DNA of 49,913 nucleotides from Reinekea blandensis MED297 (GTDB lineage: Bacteria; Pseudomonadota; Gammaproteobacteria; Pseudomonadales; Natronospirillaceae), in NCBI RefSeq assembly GCF_000153185.1, contig NZ_CH724152.1, positions 427,134-477,046 of the forward strand, written 5' to 3'. A model generated the notes under the pieces. That model was not told the origin of the DNA. It made no database searches and saw nothing but the letters and a program-made list of their open reading frames with translations. Each line of letters opens with the position of its first letter. The first letter of the stretch is position 1. Position numbers and translations under genes: made by a program. Positions 38,532-46,852 of the stretch are shown here, in pieces.

Positions 38532-39947
38532 TCAGGCGTCTTTGGTTTCGGCTGAAGCCGTAGAGGATCGGCGGAACAGTTTGACCACAGGATGGTTCAT
38601 CAGCCCATCGAGGAAAACCTGCTGCGCCATTTGTCGCAACGCATCGGCGTAGGTCGGGTAGGGATGAATGACGCCCTGCAGTTTGCTGAACTTCATGCCC
38701 AGAGATTTCATGACCTGCACTTCGGCGATCAGCTCGCCGGCCCGTTCGGCCAGAATGTGGGCACCCAGCACGCGACCTTTGAGGGTAATCAGTTTAATGT
38801 GCCCGATATCCCCGGCCTTGGTCTTGGCCCGATCCAGTTTGTCCGCCATGTCATATTCAAAAACGCGGATACGGTCACCATATTGTTCGCGCGCTTCGGC
38901 TTCGGTCATCCCGGCGCGAGCAAACTCCGGATCGGTAAAGGTGGTCCAGGCCACATGTTCGTAATTGGCTTTGCGGTTGATCGGCAGAATGGCGTTCATT
39001 GCCGCAATTTTAGCCTGAAAGTTGGCCATATGGCTGAGCTGATAAGGTCCGGCGACGTCACCGCAGGCATAGACGCCCTTCGCTGTCGTCTGTAAATGCG
39101 CGTCGACCACAATGCCTCGATCGGCTTTAATGCCGGCCGCGTCGAGGTTCAGTGAACCGATGTTGGCTTTACGACCGAGTGCCAGTAACAGGGTTTGCGC
39201 TTCGATCTGCCCGGATTCGCCGTCTTTTTCAGTGCTCAGGCGTATCCCGGTTTCAGTTTTCTCAACGCCAACGGCCTTGGTGCCGAGCTGAAATCTGACG
39301 CCTTCTTTCACTAACCGCTCACGCAGGATGGCTGCATAGGCGGGCTCCTCGCGGAACATGATCTCGGGCATCATTTCCACGACCGTCACCTCGACGCCAA
39401 GTCGGTTCATGGCTTGTGACAGTTCCATGCCGATGGCACCGGCCCCCAGCACGATGATCGATTTCGGCAGGGTTTCCTGCTCGAAAAAGCTTTCGTTGGT
39501 CAGGAACGGCACCTCATCCAAACCGGGAATCGGTGGCACCAGCGGACTTGAACCGGTGGCAATGATGATGCGTTTGCCACGATAGGTTTCCTGGCCCACT
39601 TTGAGAGTTTTTGCATCGACAAACGCGGCCTCACCCTGAACAAAAACTGCGCCGGCTTTTTCAAGCACTTCCGGCGTTTCGTGTTCGTAAATGGCCTCAC
39701 TGACACCGCGAACCTCTTGCAGCAACGTGCGCGTGTCGATGTCAAAGTCGGCAAACTTACGGGCGGTGTGAACGTCCTTGGCGCGATTGATCAGCCCCTT
39801 GCTGGGGACACAACCCGACCAGGTGCATTCGCCGCCGGGACGGTCTTTTTCAATGATCAGGACTTTTTTGCCAAAGCCGAGTGCGGTGAAGGCTGCTGTG
39901 AGCCCGGCCGCGCCGGAGCCGATGACGATCAAATCGTATTGGTTCAT
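38532..39947 (-). CDS. Pyridine nucleotide-disulfide oxidoreductase (MerA/Lpd-like flavoprotein)
   Basis: 471 residues. FAD-binding GSGAAGLTAAF, redox pair Cys41/Cys46 in GGECTWSGCVPSK, NAD(P)-binding GAGAIGMELSQAMNRLG, second FAD motif GVYACGDVAG, and a dimerisation domain ending in HPYPTYADALRQM with the active-site His (HP[YH]PT). It lacks the N-terminal metal domain and the C-terminal vicinal Cys pair of MerA, and no 2-oxoacid dehydrogenase genes are near, so it is an uncertain dihydrolipoamide-dehydrogenase-like reductase. It follows the DUF1499 gene by 37 bp and may share its OhrR-linked promoter, which would fit a thiol-stress role. Confidence 0.9.
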   Translation of the reverse strand: MNQYDLIVIGSGAAGLTAAFTALGFGKKVLIIEKDRPGGECTWSGCVPSKGLINRAKDVHTARKFADFDIDTRTLLQEVRGVSEAIYEHETPEVLEKAGAVFVQGEAAFVDAKTLKVGQETYRGKRIIIATGSSPLVPPIPGLDEVPFLTNESFFEQETLPKSIIVLGAGAIGMELSQAMNRLGVEVTVVEMMPEIMFREEPAYAAILRERLVKEGVRFQLGTKAVGVEKTETGIRLSTEKDGESGQIEAQTLLLALGRKANIGSLNLDAAGIKADRGIVVDAHLQTTAKGVYACGDVAGPYQLSHMANFQAKIAAMNAILPINRKANYEHVAWTTFTDPEFARAGMTEAEAREQYGDRIRVFEYDMADKLDRAKTKAGDIGHIKLITLKGRVLGAHILAERAGELIAEVQVMKSLGMKFSKLQGVIHPYPTYADALRQMAQQVFLDGLMNHPVVKLFRRSSTASAETKDA

Positions 39948-39984
39948 ACCATTCTCTGCTGTTCAGGTGAGTGAGAAGTCAGAC

Positions 39985-40434
39985 CTATTGCTGCTTATAA
40001 AGTTCAGTCAGGGTTTCGTATCGCGTTCGGTTCAGCCCGAGGTCGGAGCGACCGGCACGGCTGGCCGAGCGGAAGTGAACGACCTGATTGTCTGTGTCGA
40101 GCCAGAATTCCGCGTCATCGTGGTATTTCATCAACGATGTGGTGAACACAACATACAAATAGGTGTCCGTTTCTTCTTTAATCTCGCCGCCACCGTATGC
40201 TTCAACCGCACGTTTGATGGCAAACATCGTATTTTCGGTCGTGTCTTTGAACGGCAGTGGTTCGACTTTTTTCTCCGCCACATCGGTTTGCGTTGAAACG
40301 TTATTGGGTTTGCTGCTCAATGGGGCGAGTTTGCCATCTCTGACACCCAGGTTAGGGACCTGAGCGTTCTGCCAGTAAATCGCCGCGAAGGCGAGGACAA
40401 TCAGGACGGCAATAATGATCAGTAGCGTCGACAT
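39985..40434 (-). CDS. DUF1499 membrane-anchored protein
   Basis: 149 residues from the ATG at 40434 (AGGAAA upstream, first hydrophobic segment immediately after); the longer frame to 40596 crosses the promoter and operators and is rejected. One N-terminal membrane helix (about 3-22), then a DUF1499 domain: APLSSKPNNVSTQT, NTMFAIKRAVEAYGG, DTYLYVVFTTSLMKYHDDAEFWLD, VHFRSASRAGRSDLGLNRTRYETL. The function of DUF1499 is unknown. It is divergent from ohrR with twin operators between, so it is probably peroxide- or thiol-regulated. Confidence 0.85.
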   Translation of the reverse strand: MSTLLIIIAVLIVLAFAAIYWQNAQVPNLGVRDGKLAPLSSKPNNVSTQTDVAEKKVEPLPFKDTTENTMFAIKRAVEAYGGGEIKEETDTYLYVVFTTSLMKYHDDAEFWLDTDNQVVHFRSASRAGRSDLGLNRTRYETLTELYKQQ

Positions 40435-40464
40435 AATAGATTTCCTGTTCTGGTTGGTATTTAG

Positions 40465-40520
40465 TTTGTGCGCAAAATAATGCAGCATTGCATTTGACCT
40501 GTCAATGGTTTGTGCGCAAA
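40465..40520. promoter_or_regulatory. Twin OhrR-type operators and divergent promoter
   Basis: Two copies of TTTGTGCGCAAA lie at 40465-40476 and 40509-40520, 44 bp apart (about four helical turns). Each is a near-perfect palindrome around TGCGCA. On the minus strand TTGACA (40505-40500), 17 bases, CATTAT (40482-40477) drives the DUF1499 gene and is bracketed by them; the second copy lies 35 bp before the ohrR ATG. Confidence 0.7.
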
Positions 40521-40554
40521 CTATAGCAGTTTTTCGAGACCCGAGTGTGAGCCC

Positions 40555-40983
40555 ATGTCCAACCCCAAACTGAAACTGGAAAACCAGATCTGCCATTCAC
40601 TGTATTCGGCGACCAACGCCCTGGTTCGGGCTTACCGTCCGTTGTTGGAAAAACTGGATCTGACCTACCCGCAATATCTGGTGATGTTGGCGCTGTGGGA
40701 AACCGATCATGTGGCCATCAAGGATCTCGTTCGTCGCACCCGATTCGATGCTGGTACGCTGACGCCGATTCTGAAGCGCCTCGAAGCCAAGGGAATTATT
40801 CAGTTGGTTAAAGATGATGGGGACTCGCGTCAGAAATCGGTGGTGGTCACCGAGGCCGGGCGGGACATGGCCGTTATTGCTGAAGCGGTGCCGGATGAGT
40901 TGACCTGTCAGATCGATATGACGGCCGAAGATGCCATACAGTTAAAACTCCTGGCGGAGAAGCTTTATTCCCGGTTGTCGTAA
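40555..40983 (+). CDS. ohrR: OhrR-type MarR regulator (two-Cys organic hydroperoxide sensor)
   Basis: 142 residues from the ATG at 40555. The N-terminus LENQICHSLYSATNALVRAYRPLLEKLDLTYPQYLVMLALWE is diagnostic of OhrR, with the peroxidatic Cys13. A second Cys118 lies 105 residues later, the same spacing as the resolving Cys of the two-Cys Xanthomonas OhrR. The winged helix (LVRRTRFDAGTLTPILKRLEAKG) reads DNA. On oxidation it should release the operators upstream. No ohr peroxidase gene is adjacent, which is unusual; the divergent target is DUF1499. Confidence 0.9.
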   Translation: MSNPKLKLENQICHSLYSATNALVRAYRPLLEKLDLTYPQYLVMLALWETDHVAIKDLVRRTRFDAGTLTPILKRLEAKGIIQLVKDDGDSRQKSVVVTEAGRDMAVIAEAVPDELTCQIDMTAEDAIQLKLLAEKLYSRLS

Positions 40984-41015
40984 GTCGGAACCGGTGGTGG
41001 GATAAAAACGTCAGG

Positions 41016-41046
41016 CACAAAAAAGGCAAGCCGTTGGCTTGCCTTT
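41016..41046 (-). terminator. Intrinsic terminator of the cold-shock gene (bidirectional)
   Basis: Perfect 11-bp arms AAAGGCAAGCC (41022-41032) and GGCTTGCCTTT (41036-41046), loop GTT, with a run of T's on the minus strand after the stem. It also lies after ohrR on the plus strand. Confidence 0.85.
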
Positions 41047-41072
41047 CTGTTTGAGCGATTAAACGCCGGTGC

Positions 41073-41279
41073 TTAGATAGCAACGATGTTCTCAGCTTGT
41101 GGGCCTTTCTGGCCTTGAGTTACAGTGAACTCAACTTTCTGGCCTTCAGCCAGAGTTTTAAAGCCGCTGCCGGTGATGGCGCTGAAGTGAGCAAAAACGT
41201 CAGGGCCGTTCTGCTGTTCGATGAAACCAAAACCTTTCGCTTCGTTAAACCATTTAACGGTGCCGGTAACTGTAGACAT
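41073..41279 (-). CDS. CspA-family cold-shock protein
   Basis: 68 residues, a single cold-shock OB-fold with RNP1 KGFGFI and RNP2 DVFAHFSA, the nucleic-acid-binding aromatic patches. The ATG at 41279 follows AGGAT; the in-frame ATG at 41333 lies in the long leader. Single-stranded RNA/DNA chaperone. The C-terminal Gln-Gly-Pro-Gln-Ala-Glu-Asn motif is typical. Confidence 0.96.
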   Translation of the reverse strand: MSTVTGTVKWFNEAKGFGFIEQQNGPDVFAHFSAITGSGFKTLAEGQKVEFTVTQGQKGPQAENIVAI

Positions 41280-41470
41280 AATTTTATATCCTGTAGAGAT
41301 AAATAAGTTTGTGTTGTTCACCGTGGTGGACAACTGGATTTAGCATTGAAGAATAAACTGGTATTTAGAATCTACAGAACGAAGTACTACGGGTGCTACG
41401 ACTAAGACTTTAAACGAGAGCTATACTTTCTAGCTGCGTGCACAGTATAGAGCGCCTCACCCAGAGTCAA
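41280..41470 (-). promoter_or_regulatory. Long 5' leader and promoter of the cold-shock gene
   Basis: Minus-strand TTGACT (41470-41465) and TATACT (41449-41444), 15-base spacer, would give a leader of about 155 nt. Such leaders in cspA-type genes act as temperature-sensing RNA; I did not resolve its folds. Confidence 0.45.
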
Positions 41471-41505
41471 CGTTTATTTTCACTCGGGGCGCGCTTTTTC
41501 GGGAG

Positions 41506-42648
41506 TCATCTTGGCGAGAGCCATTCCAGCAACGCCTTTTCGATCTGTGGGTGCCCCAGCAGGTCCAGATGGCCGCAGTCCGGAATCCTCAGCTTATCGG
41601 AGTCGGCCAACGGCAGGCTTCTGTCCGGATCGCGATGTTCACCGAGCGCACTTTGCACCGGTACCAGCCCATCGCCGTTGTCGCCGGTCAGGGACGCGGC
41701 CACCGCGAGCATTCGGACACCCTCTGGCAGCTGACTCGGGTCTGGGTGGTAAGGGCGCGGCTCGGGCCCGACCAGACGCCCATGGCGAAGATCTTTTATG
41801 CCCTGACTGCGCAGTTTCGCCAATCGTGCAAACGGGGCGCTGTAAGGCGTTTTTTCCAGCAGACGTTCCAGCAGGGCTCCGGCTTGCGCCAGAGGTGCTC
41901 CAAAGTGCGGGGTGCCCAACGTGATGACGCTGTCGAGGTGGTGCACCCAGGGGTGCTGTGCTTTCTGAGCGGTATAACAGGCCCGGCGGGCCACTAAGCC
42001 GCCCATGGAATGGCCAATCAATATGAGCGGTGGCGTTTTGTCGGGTGATGCAAACAGTCTGTTGAGCTGCTGACTCAGTTCATCGCCATTGTCGAGAATG
42101 GATCGACCGGAGTTGTAGTGCAGGTACAGAACCCGAAGATTCAGGGTCTGAGTCAGTGCTTTTGGATAATTGCAGGCACGTGTAGACCAGTGTTCATCGT
42201 GCATACACAGGCCGTGGATAAACAGAACGACCGGTGTCGTCGAGTGCTGACCGAGGGGTGCCAGAGCCTCGTCGGTCACAACCTGTCCGTTTTGACGGAA
42301 GGTCATCGGGATCGCCAGTGGACTGCCTTGCTGTTCGAGGTAATCCCCGATGACACCGTTCAATGCCGCCCGCAGATGTCGCTGAACCGGGCTGGGGGTC
42401 TTGCTGTCAATCAGGTTATCCAGCTGCCCCAGTGCCTGTTCCGCGGAACGACCGCTAAGTGTGGCCACGCGCCGAACATTGCGATAAACCATCCCGGTTA
42501 TGCCCCGGGTTCGGTGGGGGGCGGAGGAAGACCCCGACACCGGCTGGGTAATCGTGGCGTGCAGACTTTCCACCAAATCCGTCATGGCCACGACGGCCTC
42601 GCGGGTTAAACGGCTGACGGCTTTCAGGGGCAGGCGATCGGCAGACAT
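41506..42648 (-). CDS. Alpha/beta hydrolase, lipase/PGAP1-like
   Basis: 380 residues from the ATG at 42648 (GGAG eight bases upstream; the GTG at 42660 overlaps that site). The nucleophile elbow GHSMGGLVAR, the oxyanion region VVLFIHGLCMHDEHWS and a C-terminal GHLDLLGHPQIEKALLEWL with the catalytic His identify a serine hydrolase of the lipase/PGAP1 type. The catalytic Asp is probably in the NGDGLVPVQSALG segment. The first 100 residues are a helical N-terminal extension, and there is no signal peptide. Substrate unknown; an esterase or lipase role is inferred. Confidence 0.85.
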   Translation of the reverse strand: MSADRLPLKAVSRLTREAVVAMTDLVESLHATITQPVSGSSSAPHRTRGITGMVYRNVRRVATLSGRSAEQALGQLDNLIDSKTPSPVQRHLRAALNGVIGDYLEQQGSPLAIPMTFRQNGQVVTDEALAPLGQHSTTPVVLFIHGLCMHDEHWSTRACNYPKALTQTLNLRVLYLHYNSGRSILDNGDELSQQLNRLFASPDKTPPLILIGHSMGGLVARRACYTAQKAQHPWVHHLDSVITLGTPHFGAPLAQAGALLERLLEKTPYSAPFARLAKLRSQGIKDLRHGRLVGPEPRPYHPDPSQLPEGVRMLAVAASLTGDNGDGLVPVQSALGEHRDPDRSLPLADSDKLRIPDCGHLDLLGHPQIEKALLEWLSPR

Positions 42649-42758
42649 AGTGAACTCCACCCGGGGGCTGGTCGGTATCCCGGAGAGGTGAGCAGGTGAC
42701 CAGTCGGTTTAGCTTGCGCCTGCCGGACAGCCGGCGCAAGTGAAATCGGCGATGCAGG

Positions 42759-43760
42759 TCAGTAACCGGTGTACGGCGCCTCGGCCTGAGCGATGGCGTC
42801 CTGCAGGGCTGCCCATTGTTCGCGCAACGCCAGTAAGTGCTCACTCCAATAGCGTGCGGAACCATACCAGGGAAACGCCTGAGGAAAGGCAGGATCTTCC
42901 CAGCGCCGTCCGATCCACAAGGCGTGACGGACCATGTGAGCCGTTCGCAGCGGTTCAATCAGTTTCAGTTCCCGTCGGGGAAAACTCCGGAACTGTTCAT
43001 AACCTTCTTCCAGCTCGTTTAACTGTAGCTGCTGATCCGCCGGCGATCCGGACAGCAGCTTCCAGATGTCCTGCATGGCCGGGCCGGTGACGGTGTCATC
43101 GAAATCCACAATCAGCATCCGGTCGTCGCGGGTCAGGATGTTGCCGGGATGAAAATCGCCGTGAATGCGGAACCGGGTGCAGTCCGCCAAGGTGTTTTCA
43201 AATGGGGTTAACAGGCTTTGCAGGTTGGTCAGCGTGTCCAGATAGTTGGCTCGGATGTCCTCCGGGATCAGATCGCTGTCAGCAAAAAACGCCAGCGCCT
43301 CGTTGACCGGTTGCAGTAGTGACAAGGATTGTCGGTGTTTGAACGTACCGGCTTCGCCAACATTGTGCAGCCGGGCCAGTTGCTGACCAATGCGATAGAG
43401 TTTATCGGGGTTGTCGAGTTCGAATGCGTGGCCGGCTTTCATCGGGAACCCGGCGAGCAGGAAGCCGTCGCGTTCGAACAGGCGCTCGCCATGAATGTCA
43501 GCCGCCGGGATGACGTCGAGATCGGCTTCGGCCAGTTCGTCAATAAAGTTCAGTTCTTCTTCGACCTGGGCACGGTTCCAGCGACCGGGGCGATACACCT
43601 TAAACACCATGGGCGCGGCGTCTTCAATGCCGACCCGATACACCCGGTTTTCAAAACTGTTCAGGGGGTAGATCCGGTAGTCGGTATCCAGTCCCAGAGA
43701 TTCCAGCCAGTCAATCAGGGTGTCCTGAGTCAGGCGGGCATAGGGATGTGTCACGCTCAT
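42759..43760 (-). CDS. srkA: Stress response kinase A (SrkA/YihE)
   Basis: 333 residues from the ATG at 43760 (MSVTHPYARLTQD); an upstream in-frame start at 43805 lies in the arsR promoter region and is rejected. Aminoglycoside-phosphotransferase-fold Ser/Thr kinase: FENRVYRVGIEDAAPMVFKVYRPGRW with the ATP Lys, catalytic loop RIHGDFHPGNIL and metal-binding VDFDD. SrkA counters MazEF-linked death and envelope stress in E. coli. It is divergent from arsR with 124 bp between starts. Confidence 0.93.
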   Translation of the reverse strand: MSVTHPYARLTQDTLIDWLESLGLDTDYRIYPLNSFENRVYRVGIEDAAPMVFKVYRPGRWNRAQVEEELNFIDELAEADLDVIPAADIHGERLFERDGFLLAGFPMKAGHAFELDNPDKLYRIGQQLARLHNVGEAGTFKHRQSLSLLQPVNEALAFFADSDLIPEDIRANYLDTLTNLQSLLTPFENTLADCTRFRIHGDFHPGNILTRDDRMLIVDFDDTVTGPAMQDIWKLLSGSPADQQLQLNELEEGYEQFRSFPRRELKLIEPLRTAHMVRHALWIGRRWEDPAFPQAFPWYGSARYWSEHLLALREQWAALQDAIAQAEAPYTGY

Positions 43761-43808
43761 AAAGATGTTCACTTCGACAGTCGGATTCGGGCGGGAGTAT
43801 ACCAAGGG

Positions 43809-43855
43809 TTGTCATGAAAAATTCGTTTTAATATATATGAATATTCATATATATT
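43809..43855 (+). promoter_or_regulatory. arsR promoter with 26-bp perfect palindromic operator
   Basis: TTGTCA (43809-43814), 17 bases, TATATA (43832-43837). The -10 lies inside a perfect palindrome spanning 43830-43855, centred on GAATATTC with AT repeats on both arms. This is the form and position expected of an ArsR/SmtB operator, giving autorepression relieved by arsenite. Confidence 0.75.
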
Positions 43856-43884
43856 GCGCAGCGTATATGAAGAGGAACGGCACG

Positions 43885-44232
43885 ATGACGCCAGAACAGT
43901 TTTTTAAATGCCTTGCAGACGAAACCCGCTGCCGGTGCCTGTTGCTGATTCAACAGGAGCTCGAGCTCTGTGTGTGTGAGTTGATGGCCGCGCTGGACGA
44001 GAGTCAGCCGAAAATCTCCCGCCATTTGGCGCAATTGCGCAAATGCGGGTTGCTGGAAGATCGCCGGCAGGGGCAGTGGGTGTTTTACCGTGTGTCGCCG
44101 GAGTTGCCGGCCTGGATGGTGTCTGTGCTGCAGCAAACGCTGACCAGTAATGCCGACTATCTGCAAACAAATCTGACGCGTTTGCAGGCCATGGGCGATC
44201 GCCCGGAACGGGTGAATGCCTGCTGTGCATAA
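43885..44232 (+). CDS. arsR: ArsR-family arsenical repressor
   Basis: 115 residues from the ATG at 43885 (GAGGAA upstream); earlier in-frame ATGs lie within or next to the operator. The winged-helix motif ALDESQPKISRHLAQLRKCGLLEDRRQGQWVFYRVSPELPAW closely follows plasmid-type ArsR. The metal site keeps Cys29 and Cys31 (ELCVCEL); the third Cys of E. coli ArsR (CVCDLC) is Met34, with another Cys54 in the recognition region and a CC pair near the C-terminus. Arsenite should release it from the upstream palindrome. First gene of the ars operon. Confidence 0.92.
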   Translation: MTPEQFFKCLADETRCRCLLLIQQELELCVCELMAALDESQPKISRHLAQLRKCGLLEDRRQGQWVFYRVSPELPAWMVSVLQQTLTSNADYLQTNLTRLQAMGDRPERVNACCA

Positions 44233-44274
44233 GTAATAAAAAACTAAGTAAGGCTTCGACAATGAGGCCTGAGC

Positions 44275-44364
44275 CAGAGAAGGTTCTGGAAACCCGCGAT
44301 AAACACATCCCTGTGCGCTCGCCAACAACGTCCTGTTGTTGGACGGTTTCCAGAACCTTCTCTG
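44275..44364 (+). other. 20-bp inverted repeat enclosing two hairpins (three-way junction) in the ars operon
   Basis: Perfect 20-bp arms: 44275-44294 (starts CAGAGAAGGTTC, ends AAACC) and 44345-44364. The 50-base interior folds into two local hairpins: GCG-[ATAAA]-CACA/TGTG-CGC (44296-44318) and CCAACAAC/GTTGTTGG (44322-44342). No T-run follows the outer stem and no target-site duplication or attC core flanks it, so it is neither a simple terminator nor an obvious insertion. It lies 42 bp after arsR and 71 bp before the GAPDH gene; a structured leader, riboregulator or processing site are possible. No known family recognised. Confidence 0.7.
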
Positions 44365-44435
44365 ACCCAGTCTTTGCAGCCAACTTTAATATTGGAACTT
44401 TTTAAACTTAAACGACGTTAACGAGGGGTCTTTCG

Positions 44436-45446
44436 ATGACAATTCGAGTGGGTATTAATGGTTTTGGCCGAATGGGGCGTCTGTCTTTCCGTGCCGCCTA
44501 CGACTGGCCTGAGGTTGAGTTCGTACAGATTAACGATCCGGCGGGTGATGCGGCGACGCTCGCGCATCTGGTGACCTTCGATTCCGTTCATGGTCGTTGG
44601 CACCACGAGGCGAACGCTGTGGAGAATCAAATGGTGATTGGCGAGCACAAGATTGCCGTCACCCAAAACAAAACCATCGGTGAAACGGACTGGTCGGGTT
44701 GCGATGTCGTCATAGACGCCAGCGGCAAGATGAAGAGCAAGGCGGTGCTGCAGGCGTACCTCGATCAGGGTGTTAAGCGCGTTGTGGTCACTGCGCCGGT
44801 TAAAGAAGAGGGCGTGTTGAACGTCGTAATGGGCGTGAATGATCATCTGTACAATCCGGCCGAGTATCCCATTGTGACGGCCGCGTCCTGCACCACAAAC
44901 TGCCTGGCGCCGGTGGTGAAGGTCATCCACGAAACCTTTGGCATTGAGCACGGCTCGATGACCACGATCCACGACATTACTAACACCCAAACCATCATTG
45001 ACGCACCCCATTCAGACCTGCGTCGCGCGCGGGCCTGTGGCAGCAGTCTGATCCCGACGACAACCGGCTCGGCGACCGCAATTACTCATATTTTCCCGGA
45101 ACTGAAAGGGCGTCTGAACGGGCACGCCGTACGTGTTCCGTTAACCAACGCCTCGCTCACGGACTGTGTCTTTGAACTGAAACGGGCGGTCACAGAAGAT
45201 GAAGTCAACACGGCCTTAAAAGCCGCGGCCGACGGCGCACTGAAAGGGATTCTGGGGTATGAAGAACGACCGCTGGTGTCGATTGATTACCGCACCGATC
45301 CACGCTCCAGCGTGATTGATGCGCTGTCGACGATGGTTATCAATGGCACCCAGTTGAAGCTCTATGCCTGGTACGACAACGAATGGGGCTACGCCAACCG
45401 AACCGCCGAACTGATGCGTAAAGTCGGTCTGGCGGATCAAGCCTGA
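44436..45446 (+). CDS. Arsenate-resistance glyceraldehyde-3-phosphate dehydrogenase (ArsJ partner)
   Basis: 336 residues, a full-length GAPDH: NAD-binding [15 protein letters not shown], catalytic Cys152 in [11 protein letters not shown], His179 in [10 protein letters not shown], and [11 protein letters not shown]. Being between arsR and arsJ, it is the arsenate-type enzyme that turns arsenate plus glyceraldehyde-3-phosphate into 1-arseno-3-phosphoglycerate for export. Asp34 (QINDPAG) points to NAD preference. GAGGGG lies eight bases before ATG. Its stop overlaps the arsJ ATG by one base. Confidence 0.93.
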   Translation: MTIRVGINGFGRMGRLSFRAAYDWPEVEFVQINDPAGDAATLAHLVTFDSVHGRWHHEANAVENQMVIGEHKIAVTQNKTIGETDWSGCDVVIDASGKMKSKAVLQAYLDQGVKRVVVTAPVKEEGVLNVVMGVNDHLYNPAEYPIVTAASCTTNCLAPVVKVIHETFGIEHGSMTTIHDITNTQTIIDAPHSDLRRARACGSSLIPTTTGSATAITHIFPELKGRLNGHAVRVPLTNASLTDCVFELKRAVTEDEVNTALKAAADGALKGILGYEERPLVSIDYRTDPRSSVIDALSTMVINGTQLKLYAWYDNEWGYANRTAELMRKVGLADQA

Positions 45447-46675
45447 TGATCGAGCGGTTGTCGCGATTGCCGGCGCCTGTCCGGCAGTATCTGATCGTCA
45501 CCGGGAACTACTGGGCTTTTACCCTAACCGATGGCGCGCTACGGATGCTGGTCGTCCTGCACTTCCATCAGCTGGGGTATAGCCCGTTGCAGGTGGCGAT
45601 GTTATTCCTCTTTTATGAGATTTTCGGGGTCATCACCAATCTGGTCGGCGGCTGGTTGGGCGCGCGTATTGGCCTGAACCGGACGATGAACATCGGTCTG
45701 TTCCTGCAGATTGCCGCATTGTCCATGCTGTTGGTGCCGCCGTCGGCGTTAAGTGTTGTTTGGGTCATGGCGGCACAGGCCATCTCCGGCATCGCCAAAG
45801 ACCTCAACAAAATGAGTGCGAAAAGTGCGATTAAAACGTTGATTCCAGCCGATGCACAGGGGCAGCTGTATCGCTGGGTGGCGCTGTTGACCGGATCGAA
45901 AAACGCATTGAAAGGCGCCGGTTTTTTCCTGGGTGGCCTGTTGTTAACGCTGTTCGGGTTCCGGTTGGCCATGTTGATCATGGCGGTGGCGCTGTTTTGG
46001 GTTTGGTTGCTCAGTCTCCGGTTCCTTAAAAAAGATCTGGGCGTCGCAAAGAACAAGCCCAAGTTTCAGGACATTTTTTCTAAAAGCCGTGCCGTGAACA
46101 TTCTTTCGGCGGCCCGGATGTTCCTGTTCGGGTCGCGTGATGTCTGGTTTGTAGTTGCCTTGCCGGTCTACCTGTCCGTCGCGCTGGATTGGCACCATTG
46201 GACCATCGGCAGTTTTATGGCGCTGTGGGTCATTGGCTACGGCATCGTACAGGCCAACGCGCCCAAACTTACACAGCGCGGAGCGCAGTCACCGGACGGC
46301 CGCCATGCTCTGGTGTGGGCTTTGGCGTTGTTCCTGTTACCCGTGCTGATCGCACTGGCCATCACCTTGGATTGGTACCCGACAGAAATACTGCTAGGCG
46401 GTTTGCTCGTGTTTGGCGCCTTGTTTGCGCTCAACTCATCACTGCACAGCTATCTTATTGTCAGTTATGCCGGCGAGGATGGTGTATCACTGGATGTCGG
46501 CTTTTACTATATGGCCAATGCCATGGGCCGGCTGATCGGCACGGTTCTTTCGGGATGGATCTTTCAGCGTTGGGGGCTGGCCGCCTGTCTGTGGGTGTCG
46601 GCCGCGTTTATTGGCCTGACGGCACTGATTTCGGTTGCGTTACCGAGAGGCCACTCCCAAGAAAGCGCCTCCTGA
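45446..46675 (+). CDS. arsJ: ArsJ organoarsenical efflux permease (MFS)
   Basis: 409 residues with about 12 membrane helices. The N-terminus RQYLIVTGNYWAFTLTDGALRMLVVLHFHQLGYSPLQVAMLFLFYE matches the ArsJ signature I recall from Pseudomonas. It exports 1-arseno-3-phosphoglycerate, which then decays to arsenate outside the cell. It is translationally coupled to the GAPDH gene. No arsenate reductase (ArsC) or arsenite pump (ArsB/Acr3) is in the window, so resistance here acts directly on arsenate. Confidence 0.93.
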   Translation: MIERLSRLPAPVRQYLIVTGNYWAFTLTDGALRMLVVLHFHQLGYSPLQVAMLFLFYEIFGVITNLVGGWLGARIGLNRTMNIGLFLQIAALSMLLVPPSALSVVWVMAAQAISGIAKDLNKMSAKSAIKTLIPADAQGQLYRWVALLTGSKNALKGAGFFLGGLLLTLFGFRLAMLIMAVALFWVWLLSLRFLKKDLGVAKNKPKFQDIFSKSRAVNILSAARMFLFGSRDVWFVVALPVYLSVALDWHHWTIGSFMALWVIGYGIVQANAPKLTQRGAQSPDGRHALVWALALFLLPVLIALAITLDWYPTEILLGGLLVFGALFALNSSLHSYLIVSYAGEDGVSLDVGFYYMANAMGRLIGTVLSGWIFQRWGLAACLWVSAAFIGLTALISVALPRGHSQESAS

Positions 46676-46779
46676 CGACCGCCATTAGCCCAGTCGGGTT
46701 AACAGGTCGGCTCGTCGGATTCTGGCGTTAGGCTAAACAATGGATGGGTATCACCGGACCATTGATGACGTCAGTTCAT

Positions 46780-46795
46780 TTGAAAACGATTTCAA
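46780..46795 (+). promoter_or_regulatory. LacI-type operator upstream of the sugar symporter
   Basis: TTGAAAACGATTTCAA: perfect six-base arms around a central CG, the form of LacI-family operators. It lies 58 bp before the symporter ATG in a 177-bp gap following arsJ that has no other gene. No LacI-family gene is in the window. Confidence 0.5.
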
Positions 46796-46852
46796 TTGCC
46801 TGGAATGGGGGTTTCGCTCTATGTTTTTCTAAAAACAACAATCGAGTGAATC

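Noticed and set aside
44275-44364. Integron attC site or MITE
   Set aside because: The arm ends do not carry the RYYYAAC/GTTRRRY core of attC, and no flanking duplication is visible for a MITE. Kept as an unassigned structured element.
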